Below are positions 34,004 through 42,782 of a stretch of DNA of 64,000 bases, piece after piece; the stretch's first letter is position 1, and each line of letters begins with the position of its first letter. The notes beneath the pieces were generated by a model. That model worked only from the letters and a program-made list of their open reading frames with translations. It had not been told where the DNA came from and did no database searches. Origin of the DNA: PALSA-612 sp963755155. Its GTDB lineage: Bacteria > Actinomycetota > Thermoleophilia > Gaiellales > Gaiellaceae. The position numbers and the translations under genes were made by a program. The stretch spans positions 1 through 64,000 of the forward strand of contig CAVWIV010000016.1 of NCBI GenBank assembly GCA_963755155.1. Direction: 5' to 3'.

Positions 34004-34443
34004 GACTTCGTCTTCTCCAGCAGCCGAACATCCTCGATGACGAGCTTTGCGTCGACGCCCTTGACCATGTCGTAGACGGTAAGCGCGGCCACCGCAGCCG
34101 CCGTCAGCGCCTCCATCTCGACGCCCGTCTGTGCCGTCGTCTCTGCCACTGCCGTGATCTCGACCGACCCGTCGCCCGGCTCCACCGTCACGCTGACGTG
34201 CGTGAGCGGGAGGGGATGGCAGAGCGGGATCAGCTCGCTCGTCCGCTTGGCGGCCATGATCCCCGCCACCTCCGCGCAGGCGAGCGCGTCGCCCTTGGGC
34301 AGCTCGCGCAGGCGCTCGACCGTCTCCGGCGCCATGCGGACGGTGGCCGCCGCCACCGCCCGCCTCCGCTCGTGTGGCTTCCCACCGACGTCGACCATGT
34401 GCACACGGCCGGCGTCGTCGAGATGCGTGAGCTCGTCGCTCAC
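34000..34443 (-). CDS. moaC: Cyclic pyranopterin monophosphate synthase
   Basis: MoaC completes the first stage of molybdenum cofactor synthesis. The 147-residue protein has LTHLDDAGRVHMVDVGGKPH, AGIMAAKRTSELIPLCHPLP and ETTAQTGVEMEALTAAAVAA with the catalytic Lys/His residues. It ends TVYDMVKGVDAKLVIEDVRL plus a short tail. The start GTG 34443 overlaps the aldehyde dehydrogenase stop, and the stop overlaps the MogA start. The other moa genes are not in the window, except moeA at 43468. Confidence 0.92.
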   Translation of the reverse strand: MSDELTHLDDAGRVHMVDVGGKPHERRRAVAAATVRMAPETVERLRELPKGDALACAEVAGIMAAKRTSELIPLCHPLPLTHVSVTVEPGDGSVEITAVAETTAQTGVEMEALTAAAVAALTVYDMVKGVDAKLVIEDVRLLEKTKS

Positions 34444-36026
34444 CGTCGCCCCAGATATCGCTTCGTGAGCCGAGCCAGCCCGCCGCGGTGGGCGGCAGCG
34501 CCGCGTACTCGCGCGCCGGGCGCCTTCCGGTAGAGGAGCTCGAGCCCGCCCCGGAGGCCCTCGATGCCGTCGGCGCCGTACGGGTACCACCACGGCACGG
34601 CGACGCGGCCCGAGTCCTCGTCGACGTACTTGGGGCTGACGAGCTCGCGGAGGCCCTGCAGCCCGTGCGTGCGCCCATAGCCGGAGCCCTTGCGGCCGCC
34701 CCACGGCGCCTGGGCGAAGAAGTACGAGTACGCGATGTCGTTCGTCCACACGGCTCCGGCGTCGAGCGCCACCGAGACGCGCCGTGCGCGCGCGGCGTCG
34801 GTCGTCCAGACGCTTGCGCCGAGCGCGTAGGGAGAGCCGTTGGCGAGCGACACTGCCTCCTCCTCCGTATCGAAGGGCTCAACGGTCACGACGGGGCCGA
34901 ACAGCTCCTCGTCGGCGACGCGGCCTTCGATCCGGTCTCCCGCGAGCACCGTCGGCTCGTAGAACCACCCGGGGAGGCCAGTCTCGGGCCGCTGCCCGCC
35001 CGTCACCACGGTCGCACCGTTGTCCACAGCGTCTTCGACCAGGGCTTCCGTGCGCTCCCGCTGGGCTTCCGTAATCAGCGGGCCGAGATCGACGTCGGGA
35101 TCGTTGCCGCGACCGATCCTCAGCCTGCCTGCCTTGGCGGCGAGCTCCTCCGTGAACCGGTCGTAGAGGGGCCGCTCGACGTAGATCCGCTCGGCACCGG
35201 AGCAGACCTGGCCGCAGTTCGTGAACGAGCCCCAGAGCGCGCCGGCAAGCGCGCGGCCGACATCGCAGTCGGCGAAGACGACGAGCGGGTCCTTCCCGCC
35301 GAGCTCGAGCGTCACCGGCCGGAGCAGCGGAGCGGCTGCGGTCGCCACCGCCCGGCCTGCCTCGACGGAGCCTGTGAAGACGATCTTCGCGATGCCGTCG
35401 GCCTCCACGAGAGCCTGCCCCGTCTCGCCCGAGCCGTGGACGACGCGCACGAGGTCCGGCGGGAAGCCGGCTTCGACGAACAGCTCCCCGACCAGCTCCC
35501 CAGTCAGGGGCGTCAGCTCGGACGGTTTGAGCAAAGCGGCGTTGCCTGTGCCGACAACGGCTGCGACCTGCGTGAAGGGGACGCCGAGCGGATAGTTCCA
35601 CGGTGAGATGACGCCGACGACGCCGAGCGGCTCGTTGAGGACGCGGCCGCGCTTGAAGGCGATCAGGCGCGGCGTCCGCAGGCGCTCGGCGCCGAGCACG
35701 CGATCGGCGTTGCGGCCGATCCAGCGAGCGCTTTCGGCCGCCACGAACAGCTCGCTCGAGTACGACTCCACGAGCGGCTTCCCCGTCTCGGCCGTGATCG
35801 TGCGAGCGATCTCGTCAGCACGATCGAGCAGCGCCTCCCCGAGCGCGTCGAAACGGCGGCGGCGCTCGGACGCAGGCACGCGCCGCCACGCTTTCTGGGC
35901 CGCACCGGCGGCGGCGATTGCGTCGGCGATCTCGTCCTCGTAGGCAACGGGGGCCTCCCATACGACGTCGAGCGTCGCGGGGTTCACCGACCGCACAGTG
36001 GAGCTGGCTGCGGCCACGGCCGTCAC
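34440..36026 (-). CDS. NAD(P)-dependent aldehyde dehydrogenase (succinate-semialdehyde-type)
   Basis: This is a 528-residue aldehyde dehydrogenase. The catalytic core is complete: VVGVISPWNYPLGVPFTQVA, KIVFTGSVEAGRAVATAAAP, VTLELGGKDPLVVFADCDVG, the nucleophile loop GSFTNCGQVCSGAERIYVER and EELFGPVVTVEPFDTEEEA. The closest style is succinate-semialdehyde or broad-range ALDH, but the substrate cannot be fixed. It has a C-terminal extension of about 50 basic residues (YRKAPGARVRGAAAHRGGLA) beyond the usual end. It starts at GTG 36026, about 10 bases after the trehalose-phosphate synthase stop. Confidence 0.87.
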   Translation of the reverse strand: MTAVAAASSTVRSVNPATLDVVWEAPVAYEDEIADAIAAAGAAQKAWRRVPASERRRRFDALGEALLDRADEIARTITAETGKPLVESYSSELFVAAESARWIGRNADRVLGAERLRTPRLIAFKRGRVLNEPLGVVGVISPWNYPLGVPFTQVAAVVGTGNAALLKPSELTPLTGELVGELFVEAGFPPDLVRVVHGSGETGQALVEADGIAKIVFTGSVEAGRAVATAAAPLLRPVTLELGGKDPLVVFADCDVGRALAGALWGSFTNCGQVCSGAERIYVERPLYDRFTEELAAKAGRLRIGRGNDPDVDLGPLITEAQRERTEALVEDAVDNGATVVTGGQRPETGLPGWFYEPTVLAGDRIEGRVADEELFGPVVTVEPFDTEEEAVSLANGSPYALGASVWTTDAARARRVSVALDAGAVWTNDIAYSYFFAQAPWGGRKGSGYGRTHGLQGLRELVSPKYVDEDSGRVAVPWWYPYGADGIEGLRGGLELLYRKAPGARVRGAAAHRGGLARLTKRYLGRR

Positions 36027-36035
36027 GGGGAGAGC

Positions 36036-37439
36036 CTAGCCGTCTAGCGCGGCAAAGAGCCCGTCGGCCCACCAGGCGATGTCGTGCGCGCGAACGTGCT
36101 CGCGCAGCGCCGAGAGCCGCTCCAGCCGCTCGGCCGCCGGCAGCTCGAGCGCCTGATGAAGCGCGTCAGCCTGCCCCTCGACGTCGAACGGGCTCACGAC
36201 GAGCGCCCACGGGGCGAGCTCCTCCGCGGCTCCCGCGTTCTCGGAGAGCACGAGCACGCCGTCCCGGTCGTTCAGCAGCGGGCCCTCCTTCGCGACGAGG
36301 TTGAGCCCGTCGAAGATCGGGTTCACGAACAGCACGTCGTACTCCGTGTATGCGGCCACCGACAGCGGAAAGTCGTCCCCGATGCGGAGGTCGATCACTT
36401 GCGCGCCGGCGCGCTCGTTGACGTCCGCCGCCACGCGCTCGATCTCCGCCAGGTACTCGGCGTATTCGGGGATGTCCTGGCGAGAGGGATCGAGCAGCGC
36501 AAGCATCCCGACGCGCCCGCGATGCTCCGGGTGGTTCTCGAGCAGGAGCTCGAACGCCCGGAAGCCGCGCAGGATGTTCTTCGAGGGATCGGTGCGATCG
36601 ACGCGCACGACCAGGCGCTCCGGCCGGTCTTGCCGAAGCGCGGCGCGGCGGTCGAGAACCGCCTCGTCGGTCGCCAGCGCGTCCAGCTCCGCCGGGTCGA
36701 CGGAGATCGGCCGCGCCACCGTCTTCGTCTCGCCGCCCGTGATGGCCGCGGCCGCTTCCGCGAACAGCCTCCGCCAGCGCTCGGTGTGAAAGCCGACGAG
36801 GTCGTTCGCGAGCAGGCCGTCGTGCACGGCCCGGCGCATGTCGCCCGGAAGCACGCTCCAGCCGTCGACGCTCACCCACGGGATGTGGACGAAGTGGACG
36901 AGCCGGGCGTCCGGGCAACGCTCCCGCACGGACCTCGGCGCGAGATAGAGGTGGTAGTCATGGAAGAACACCGTCGCTTCCGGATCTGACGCGAGCTCGT
37001 CGACGACAGCGTCCGCGAAGCCGCGGTTCACCTCCGCGTAGCCCTCGTGCCAGGCCTCGTGAAACGCCCTGTCCAGTGCCGGCTTCCGTACGAGATCCCA
37101 GAGCCGGTGCTGGATGAACCACAGCATCGGGTTCGCGACGACGTTGTAGTGGCGGTCGTAGGCGGTGGCGTCGTGGGCGACGAGACGCAGGCGAAATGGC
37201 AATCCGCGCCGCGAGGTTTCGTCGAAGGCCCGTCCGCCGGCCTCTGCAGCGACGGCGCGATCCTCGTCGCTCAACGCGCTTGCGATCCACGTGACGTCGT
37301 AGCTCGAGGCGAGGCTGTCGATCGCCGTCACGAGCCCGCCGCCGCCGCGCCGCGCAACCCGGGCGCCGATGCCGTCGAGGCCGTACGTGACGGGACCGCG
37401 GTTCGAGACGACGATGAGTCGGCGGCGGTCGCCTGGCAC
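36036..37439 (-). CDS. otsA: Trehalose-6-phosphate synthase (GT20)
   Basis: OtsA transfers glucose from a nucleotide sugar to glucose-6-phosphate. The 467-residue protein begins RRLIVVSNRGPVTYGLDG and contains VFFHDYHLYLAPRSVRERCP, FVHIPWVSVDGWSVLPGDMR and LLANDLVGFHTERWRRLFA. The nucleotide-sugar region VVRVDRTDPSKNILRGFRAF and LFVNPIFDGLNLVAKEGPLL with LVLSENAGAAEELAPWALV follow. These are standard GT20 motifs, although DYH replaces the more usual DYQ/DYH variants and VDPAEL precedes the second domain. The GTG start overlaps the stop of the neighbouring trehalose synthase by one base. Confidence 0.88.
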   Translation of the reverse strand: MPGDRRRLIVVSNRGPVTYGLDGIGARVARRGGGGLVTAIDSLASSYDVTWIASALSDEDRAVAAEAGGRAFDETSRRGLPFRLRLVAHDATAYDRHYNVVANPMLWFIQHRLWDLVRKPALDRAFHEAWHEGYAEVNRGFADAVVDELASDPEATVFFHDYHLYLAPRSVRERCPDARLVHFVHIPWVSVDGWSVLPGDMRRAVHDGLLANDLVGFHTERWRRLFAEAAAAITGGETKTVARPISVDPAELDALATDEAVLDRRAALRQDRPERLVVRVDRTDPSKNILRGFRAFELLLENHPEHRGRVGMLALLDPSRQDIPEYAEYLAEIERVAADVNERAGAQVIDLRIGDDFPLSVAAYTEYDVLFVNPIFDGLNLVAKEGPLLNDRDGVLVLSENAGAAEELAPWALVVSPFDVEGQADALHQALELPAAERLERLSALREHVRAHDIAWWADGLFAALDG

Positions 37440-38716
37440 TACCCCGAGGCTACTTCGACCAGCTCGGCCCCGGCGCTCTCCGAACCGAGCAGCCGGTTGA
37501 ACAGCGCGAGCCAGTCGCGGAGCAGCCGCGGCGTGAGGAAGTGCTTGCGCACGTGCTCCTTGCCGAGCAGGGCTGCCTCACGAGCGCCCGCCGGGTCGGC
37601 GAGGATCTCGAGGCACGCCTCCGCGCACTCCGTCGAGGAGTCCACGAGCCAGCCCGTGACCCCGTGCTCGATCTGCGTCACGATGCCTCCCACGCGGCCT
37701 GCCACGACCGGCCGCGCCTTCCAGAGCCCCTCCGAGACGGTCAGCCCGAAGCCCTCGCGAATCGACTTCTGGATGACCGCCGCCGAGTAGACCTGGAACG
37801 CGTTCACCTCGACCGAGCCGACGTTGTTGAGGTTCGAGAGCACGAAGATGTCGGGATCCTCGCCGGCGTACGAGACGGTCTGGTTGTAGAACTCCCAGCC
37901 CTCGGGGTCGTCGTGGGCCATCGAGCCTACGAGCGCGAGCTGCACGCCGGGGTGCGTCTCCTTGACGACGCGATACGCGTCGATCACGCCCAGCGGGTCC
38001 TTCCACGGGTCGAAGCGGGACACCTGGGTCAACAGTGGGCGATTCGTATCGATGCCGAACTGGTTGACGATGTAGACCGACTCCTCGGGCGGGAGCGCCA
38101 TGTTCTTGGGCGCCAGCGGGTCGATGGCGGGCGGCCAGATGTACGAGCGCGGCAGTCCCGGCGCGCGTGGTACGTAGTCCTCGAGGTGGAAGATCGCTGC
38201 GTCATACCTCGCCAGCGAGGGCAGGAGGAAGCCGACCACATCGTGGTTCGGCGTCGAAAGGTCGATGTGGCAGCGCCAGATCCAGCGGGCGGAGGAGGCC
38301 GCGGCCGTGTCGATCATCGCCGCCGGCTGCGCGTCGTGGACGATGATGATGTCCCAGTCGCCGTCGAGCAGGCGCGCGTTCTCGGCGTTGCACCGGCGGT
38401 AGACGTCCTGCTGGTCGCCTGTCAGCCCTTCGGGGTTGCCCTGGAGGGCGTTGTGGATCGTCTTCGTGACGTCGAAAAAGCCGTCCGCGGCCTGGATGAT
38501 GCGCCACTCGACGTCGAGACCGACGTCGGCCATGAGCGGCACGAGCGTGTAGTTGATCTCGGCGACGCCGCCGCCGAACGCCGTCGCCGACAGGTGGAGA
38601 ACCCGCTTGCCCGCAAGCGGCGCGGCGAGCGCGTCGATCTCCTCCCTGAGCCCGCGCGTCGTGATCGACGCGTAGTCAGCTAGGGACTTATGTCCGACGT
38701 TGACGAGATTCAGCAT
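37439..38716 (-). CDS. treT: TreT-like trehalose glycosyltransferring synthase (GT4)
   Basis: TreT joins NDP-glucose and glucose to trehalose. The 425-residue protein starts MLNLVNVGHKSLADYASITT and has LAGKRVLHLSATAFGGGVAE, WRIIQAADGFFDVTKTIHNA, RWIWRCHIDLSTPNHDVVGF, YIWPPAIDPLAPKNMALPPE and the GT4 donor site VSRFDPWKDPLGVIDAYRVV with QKSIREGFGLTVSEGLWKAR. All are typical of archaeal and bacterial TreT. ATG 38716 has a GAGG eight bases upstream. Adjacency to otsA indicates a trehalose (osmotic/desiccation) module, downstream of a two-component system. Confidence 0.87.
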   Translation of the reverse strand: MLNLVNVGHKSLADYASITTRGLREEIDALAAPLAGKRVLHLSATAFGGGVAEINYTLVPLMADVGLDVEWRIIQAADGFFDVTKTIHNALQGNPEGLTGDQQDVYRRCNAENARLLDGDWDIIIVHDAQPAAMIDTAAASSARWIWRCHIDLSTPNHDVVGFLLPSLARYDAAIFHLEDYVPRAPGLPRSYIWPPAIDPLAPKNMALPPEESVYIVNQFGIDTNRPLLTQVSRFDPWKDPLGVIDAYRVVKETHPGVQLALVGSMAHDDPEGWEFYNQTVSYAGEDPDIFVLSNLNNVGSVEVNAFQVYSAAVIQKSIREGFGLTVSEGLWKARPVVAGRVGGIVTQIEHGVTGWLVDSSTECAEACLEILADPAGAREAALLGKEHVRKHFLTPRLLRDWLALFNRLLGSESAGAELVEVASG

Positions 38717-38734
38717 GGAGACGGCCTCGCCGCG

Positions 38735-38740
38735 AGCATA
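38735..38740 (-). promoter_or_regulatory. Possible -10 element upstream of treT
   Basis: TATGCT read on the minus strand ends 18 bases before the treT ATG. No convincing -35 hexamer is found at 16-18 bases, so if used it would need an activator; the palindrome at 38772-38789 lies about 30-50 bases upstream of it. Confidence 0.3.
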
Positions 38741-38771
38741 CAGCCCGAGATCGGACGGCCGATCTCCCCAT

Positions 38772-38789
38772 CGTTTCCACGTGAAAACG
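38772..38789. repeat. CACGTG-centred imperfect palindrome between the histidine kinase and treT genes
   Basis: The 18-base sequence CGTTTCCACGTGAAAACG is palindromic apart from one C/A pair. It resembles the parS consensus (TGTTTCACGTGAAACA) but has one extra base on each side of the core. It may be an operator for treT or a degenerate ParB site. Confidence 0.35.
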
Positions 38790-38793
38790 GTCG

Positions 38794-40204
38794 CTAGCGA
38801 GGCGCAGACACGGTTTCGGCGGGCGCCGCAGCCGCCGCGAGGCTCACCACGAACGCGGTTCGGCCATTCGTGCGGTCGAGCTCGAGCGAGCCGCCCATGA
38901 GCCGTACGAGCTCGCGGGCGATCGCAAGCCCGAGGCCACTCCCGGACGCTTGCGCGCTGTCCACGCGGTAGAAGCGCTCGAAGACGTTCGCCGCCTCGGC
39001 GTCTGCGATGCCGGGACCGTCGTCCGAGACTGTGAGCCGGGCGTTTCCACCCTCCTCGGCGGTGTCGATGCGGACGTGCGTCCCCGCGGGCGTGTGGACG
39101 AGCGCGTTCTCGATGAGGATCCGGGCGATCTGCAGCGTGCGCTGCTCGTCCGCGATCGCCACTACGGACAGCGGCGTGTCGACCTCGAGCTCGGTGTCCG
39201 CTCTGGAGCGCGACTGCGGTGAACTCCGCCGCTGCCGTCTTCGCGACCTCGTCCAGGGGCACGACGGCCCGGTCGAGGTCGATGTGGCCCGCATCGAGCC
39301 GCGAGAGATCGAGGAGCTCCGTGGCGAGCTTCTCGAGCCGCTGCACCTGCTCGCGCATCGTCGTCAGGAACTCGCGGCGCGTCTCCTCGTCGAGCTCTTC
39401 GGAGTCGAGCAGCTCGAGAAAGCCGCCGAGGGAGAACACCGGCGTGCGGAGCTCGTGCGACGCGTTCGCGATGAACTCACGGCGTGCGTGGTCGAGCTGG
39501 GCGAGCCGGCGTCGCATGCGCTCGAACGCGCGGGCGAGCTCGCCCACCTCGTCGTTGCCGGCATCGGTCACGGGCTCGTCGAACATCCCGTCCGCGATCC
39601 GCTCCGCAGCACGCTCGAGCCGTCGCAGGCGACGCGCGAAGACCCACGAGCCCGCGTAGCCCACGACGAGCGCGAACGCGAGCGCCAGGCCGCCGGCGAT
39701 GAGCAGGCGACGCTTGACGACGCTCACATCCCCGAGGGCGCGATCGAGCGAGGCCGCGAGCAGCAGGACCCTGCCGTCTCGGCCCACGGGGTGGGCGACC
39801 TCGGCAAAGCGCTCGCCGTTGCGGGAAACCGTCGACCGGCGCGGAACGAGGTCCCGTGAGGTCCGGGTCGCGAGCGGATCCTCGCGAACCTCCTCGGAGC
39901 TGCACCCACCGCACGAGTCGCCGGCGACGCTCAACTCCAGCGGCACACGCGACAGCGGCCGGAGCAGCACCACCCGCGCGTTCGCCGTCGTCGACGCGCT
40001 CTCGAAGAAGTCCGGATCGTTCGGGAAATCCGCGATCTCACGCGCGAGCGATGGCGCGATGCGCTCGAGGTCGTTGAGGCGGGAGTCGACAAGGCGGCTC
40101 TCGAGCGAGGGCGCGACCGCGAGGTAGACGAGGCCGAGGGCCATCGCCACCACGAGCAGCAGCGCGAGGCTCAGCCGCGCACCGACGCTGCGGAGCGGGT
40201 TCAC
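38794..40204 (-). CDS. Sensor histidine kinase (one apparent 1-bp insertion near 39207)
   Basis: This is a membrane-bound HisKA/HATPase_c sensor kinase. The N-terminal helix (LSLALLLVVAMALGLVYLAV), an extracytoplasmic sensor of about 130 residues with a CGGC motif (GDSCGGCSSEEV) and a second helix precede HAMP (RRLRRLERAAERIADGMFDE). The H-box is REFIANASHELRTPVFSLGG. The frame breaks near 39207 and resumes as ADTELEVDTPLSVVAIADEQ, with the N-box ILIENALVHTPAG and the ATP lid VSDDGPGIADAEA and GSGLGLAIARELVRLMGG. The corrected length is about 469. GTG 40204 overlaps the response regulator stop. The paired cysteines in the sensor suggest redox or metal sensing, by inference. Confidence 0.85.
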
Positions 40205-40899
40205 GTGTCCCGGAAGCGGTAGCCGACGCCGCGCACGGTCAGGATGAACTGCGGCTCGCTCGGCGCCGGCTCGAGCTTCTCGCGCAGGTGGCGAACGTGG
40301 ACGTCGATCGTCCGCGGATCGCGGTACGCCGAGTCTCCCCAGAGCGCGACGAGCAGCGCCTGCCGGCTGTACACGCGACCCGGTCGCGACGCGAGCGTCG
40401 ACAGCAGCTCGAACTCGACGTACGTGAGCTCTACCGGCTCGCCGTGCACGGTGACGGTCCGCCGCCCCGGATCGACAACGAGCCCGTCGACGGAGATCGG
40501 CACGAGCTCGTCCTCGGCCTGCCTCGGCACAGCAGCGCGGCGCAGAGCGGCTTTCACCCTGCTACGGAACTCGCGGATCGAGAACGGCTTCGTGATGTAG
40601 TCGTCCGCGCCGAGCTCGAGGCCCAGCACCTTGTCCACCTCGTCGTCGCGGGCGGTGAGCATGATGATCGGCACGGTGCTCACGGCGCGAATCCGCTTGC
40701 AGACCTCGAGGCCGTCGAGCCTGGGCAGCATGAGGTCGAGGACGACGAGGTCGACCGCGTGCTCGTCGAATTGCCGTAGGGCCTCGTCGCCGTCCCGTGC
40801 CTGAACCACGCGGTAGCCGTCGCGCTCGAGCGGAAAGGCCAGGAGCTTCTGCACGGCTTCCTCGTCGTCGACCAGGAGGATGGTGGCGGGGTTCGACAT
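40201..40899 (-). CDS. OmpR/PhoB-family response regulator
   Basis: This is a 232-residue transcriptional regulator. The receiver domain has ILLVDDEEAVQKLLAFPLER, the phospho-acceptor in LVVLDLMLPRLDGLEVCKRI, then IIMLTARDDEVDKVLGLELG and the switch Lys in ADDYITKPFSIREF. The C-terminal winged helix ends in RTIDVHVRHLREKLE and ILTVRGVGYRFRDT. It is co-transcribed with the histidine kinase (GTGA overlap), so the kinase is its partner. Targets are unknown; the downstream trehalose genes are candidates by position. Confidence 0.93.
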   Translation of the reverse strand: MSNPATILLVDDEEAVQKLLAFPLERDGYRVVQARDGDEALRQFDEHAVDLVVLDLMLPRLDGLEVCKRIRAVSTVPIIMLTARDDEVDKVLGLELGADDYITKPFSIREFRSRVKAALRRAAVPRQAEDELVPISVDGLVVDPGRRTVTVHGEPVELTYVEFELLSTLASRPGRVYSRQALLVALWGDSAYRDPRTIDVHVRHLREKLEPAPSEPQFILTVRGVGYRFRDT

Positions 40900-40922
40900 G
40901 AGCCGATGAACGAGACCGACCT

Positions 40923-40928
40923 ACTATA
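40923..40928 (-). promoter_or_regulatory. -10 element of the two-component operon
   Basis: TATAGT on the minus strand lies about 23 bases upstream of the response regulator ATG in the divergent intergenic region. No clear -35 is present, so activation by the regulator itself or another factor is possible. Confidence 0.4.
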
Positions 40929-40993
40929 GCCGCGCCATTTCCGACCCTTCCGCCCAGAACCACACGTTCAGAAGGCGTCCGCGGACCGGCTCC

Positions 40994-42782
40994 GTGGAGC
41001 GTCCGCTCAGCGGCCGTCTCTACCGCGTCTCGCTCATCGTCCTCGCCATACCGGTGCTCGCCGCGGCCTTCACGGTGTCGAGGCCGGCGCCGCTACCACC
41101 GGTCACTGCGGCGCTCGAGCCGACGTTCGACCACGTGAACGCATACCAGCTGGCCCAGAACCTCGTGACGCTCTACCCCGACCGCTCTCCGGGCTCGCCC
41201 GCGTCGGGAGGCGCCGCCCGCTGGGTGGCCGCCGAGCTGACGAAGCTGGGACTGAGGACGCGGATAGACCGCTTCCCGGCCGACGTCGCGGGTCGTGGCC
41301 GCGTCGACCTGCGGAACGTCAGCGCCGTCGTGCCGGGTCGCTCGCGCGACACGATCCTCGTCGTCGCGCACCGCGACTCCACACGAGGGCACTCCGGAGC
41401 GAACGACAACGCCTCCGGCACGGCAGCGCTCATCGAGCTCGCTCGGGCGTACTCGAGCACACGCACGGCCGTCGGCGGAGTCAGCCCGACGCACACGCTG
41501 TCGTTCGTCTCCACCGATGCCGGCGCGTACGGGCTGCTCGGCGCGCGGAGGCTCGCCCAAAGCTCTCCGCAGTCCGACCACGTGGTGGCGGTCATCGTGC
41601 TCGACTCCATCGGCTCCCGAAACCCGCCCCGCCTCGAGATCGCAGGCGACGGTCCGCGCTCTCCGGCTCCCGGGCTCGTCGCGACGGCCGAGGCGCGGCT
41701 GGCCGAGGAGACGGGTTCGACGCCCGAGGTCCCGAGCGCGCTCGCACAGCTCGTCGACCTCGCATTCCCCTTCAGCCTCACGGAGCAGTACCCGTTCCTC
41801 GCCGAGCGCATCCCGGCGCTGACCGTGACGACCGAAGGCAGCCGCGCCGAAGAGGATCCCCGGCCGAGGCGCCTCGACCCGGTCGCTCTCGGCCGGGTCG
41901 GCCGCGCAGCCGAGGGCGTCCTCGCGTCGCTCGACGCAAGCCTCGAGCCGGCGAGGGGAACGAGCGCGTACCTCTACGTCGGTGGGCGCGTGGTGCAGGG
42001 CTGGGCGGTCGCCCTCCTCTATGTCGCGTTGCTCGTGCCGTTCGCCGTCTGCCTCCTCGACCTCATCGCCCGGCTACGAAGGTGGGGAGTACGCGCTCCG
42101 GCCGGCGCTGCGCAGCTACCTCCGCAGGCTCGGCTTCTGGCTCTTCGCGGGCACCGTCTTCATGCTCTTCGCCGTCATCGGAGCGTGGCCCTCTGGGGAC
42201 GAGGCGGCGATCAACCCGGCATCGGAGGCGGCCACGCACTGGCCGCGCCTCGCGCTCGCGCTCTTCGCCGTCGTGGTCGCGGCCGGTTGGCTCGTCTCGC
42301 GGGGCCGTCTTCTCCCCGAGGGGCCAGTGGAGTCCGAGGACGAGGTCGCCGGCATGGCCGTCGCTCTAGCCGCCCTTGCTCTCATCGCGCTTGTGTTGAT
42401 CGGCACGAATCCACACGCGCTCCTCTTCGTGCTTCCGTCCGCTCACGCGTGGCTCTGGCTCGTGCAGGGGCGAGGTCGAGACGCACGGTTGCGCGCCCTG
42501 CTGTACGTCGCCGGTCTCTCGGGGCCTCTGCTCGTGCTCGGCTCCATGGCCCTGCGCTTCGGGCTCGGTCTCGACACGCCCTGGTACCTTGCCGAGCTGA
42601 CGGCGCTCGGATACGTGTCGGCCTTCACCTTCATCCTCGTGCTCGCCTGGGCCGCCGTGGCCGCCCAGGTGCTCGCCGTCACGACGGGGCGCTACGCGCC
42701 GTACCCGTCGGCGGAGGCTCGCCCCGCACGTGGCGCCGTCGGCACGGCGATCGCCTCCCTACGCGCCTCCTGGCAGCGATGA
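40994..42782 (+). CDS. Degenerate M28-peptidase-like ectodomain with C-terminal multi-pass membrane domain (one apparent 1-bp insertion near 42086)
   Basis: An N-terminal anchor (VSLIVLAIPVLAAAFTVS) precedes an M28 aminopeptidase-like domain. The first ligand motif VVAHRDSTRGHSGANDNASG is kept. Where M28 enzymes have D-x-E-E-x-G-L-x-G, this reads FVSTDAGAYGLLGARRLA, so the catalytic and metal-binding Glu pair is missing. The final ligand His is not apparent either (IPALTVTTEGS), so catalysis is doubtful. After a break in a GGGG run (~42086) the frame continues into about seven transmembrane helices (EYALRPALRSYLRRLGFWLF; ALIALVLIGTNPHALLFVL). The corrected length is 595. Its stop overlaps the sortase start (ATGA), linking the two. 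Confidence 0.75.

Noticed and set aside
32082..34031. An apparent prenyltransferase-CcmA fusion with an arginine-rich N-terminal part
   Set aside because: It results from the frameshift near 32826 and from the antisense-like reading of mogA; separate starts with overlaps are present for each gene.
37439..40204. An apparent 921-residue histidine kinase-TreT fusion
   Set aside because: It arises because the 1-base insertion near 39207 puts the kinase in frame with treT; the true kinase C-terminus (HATPase) continues in another frame to 38794.
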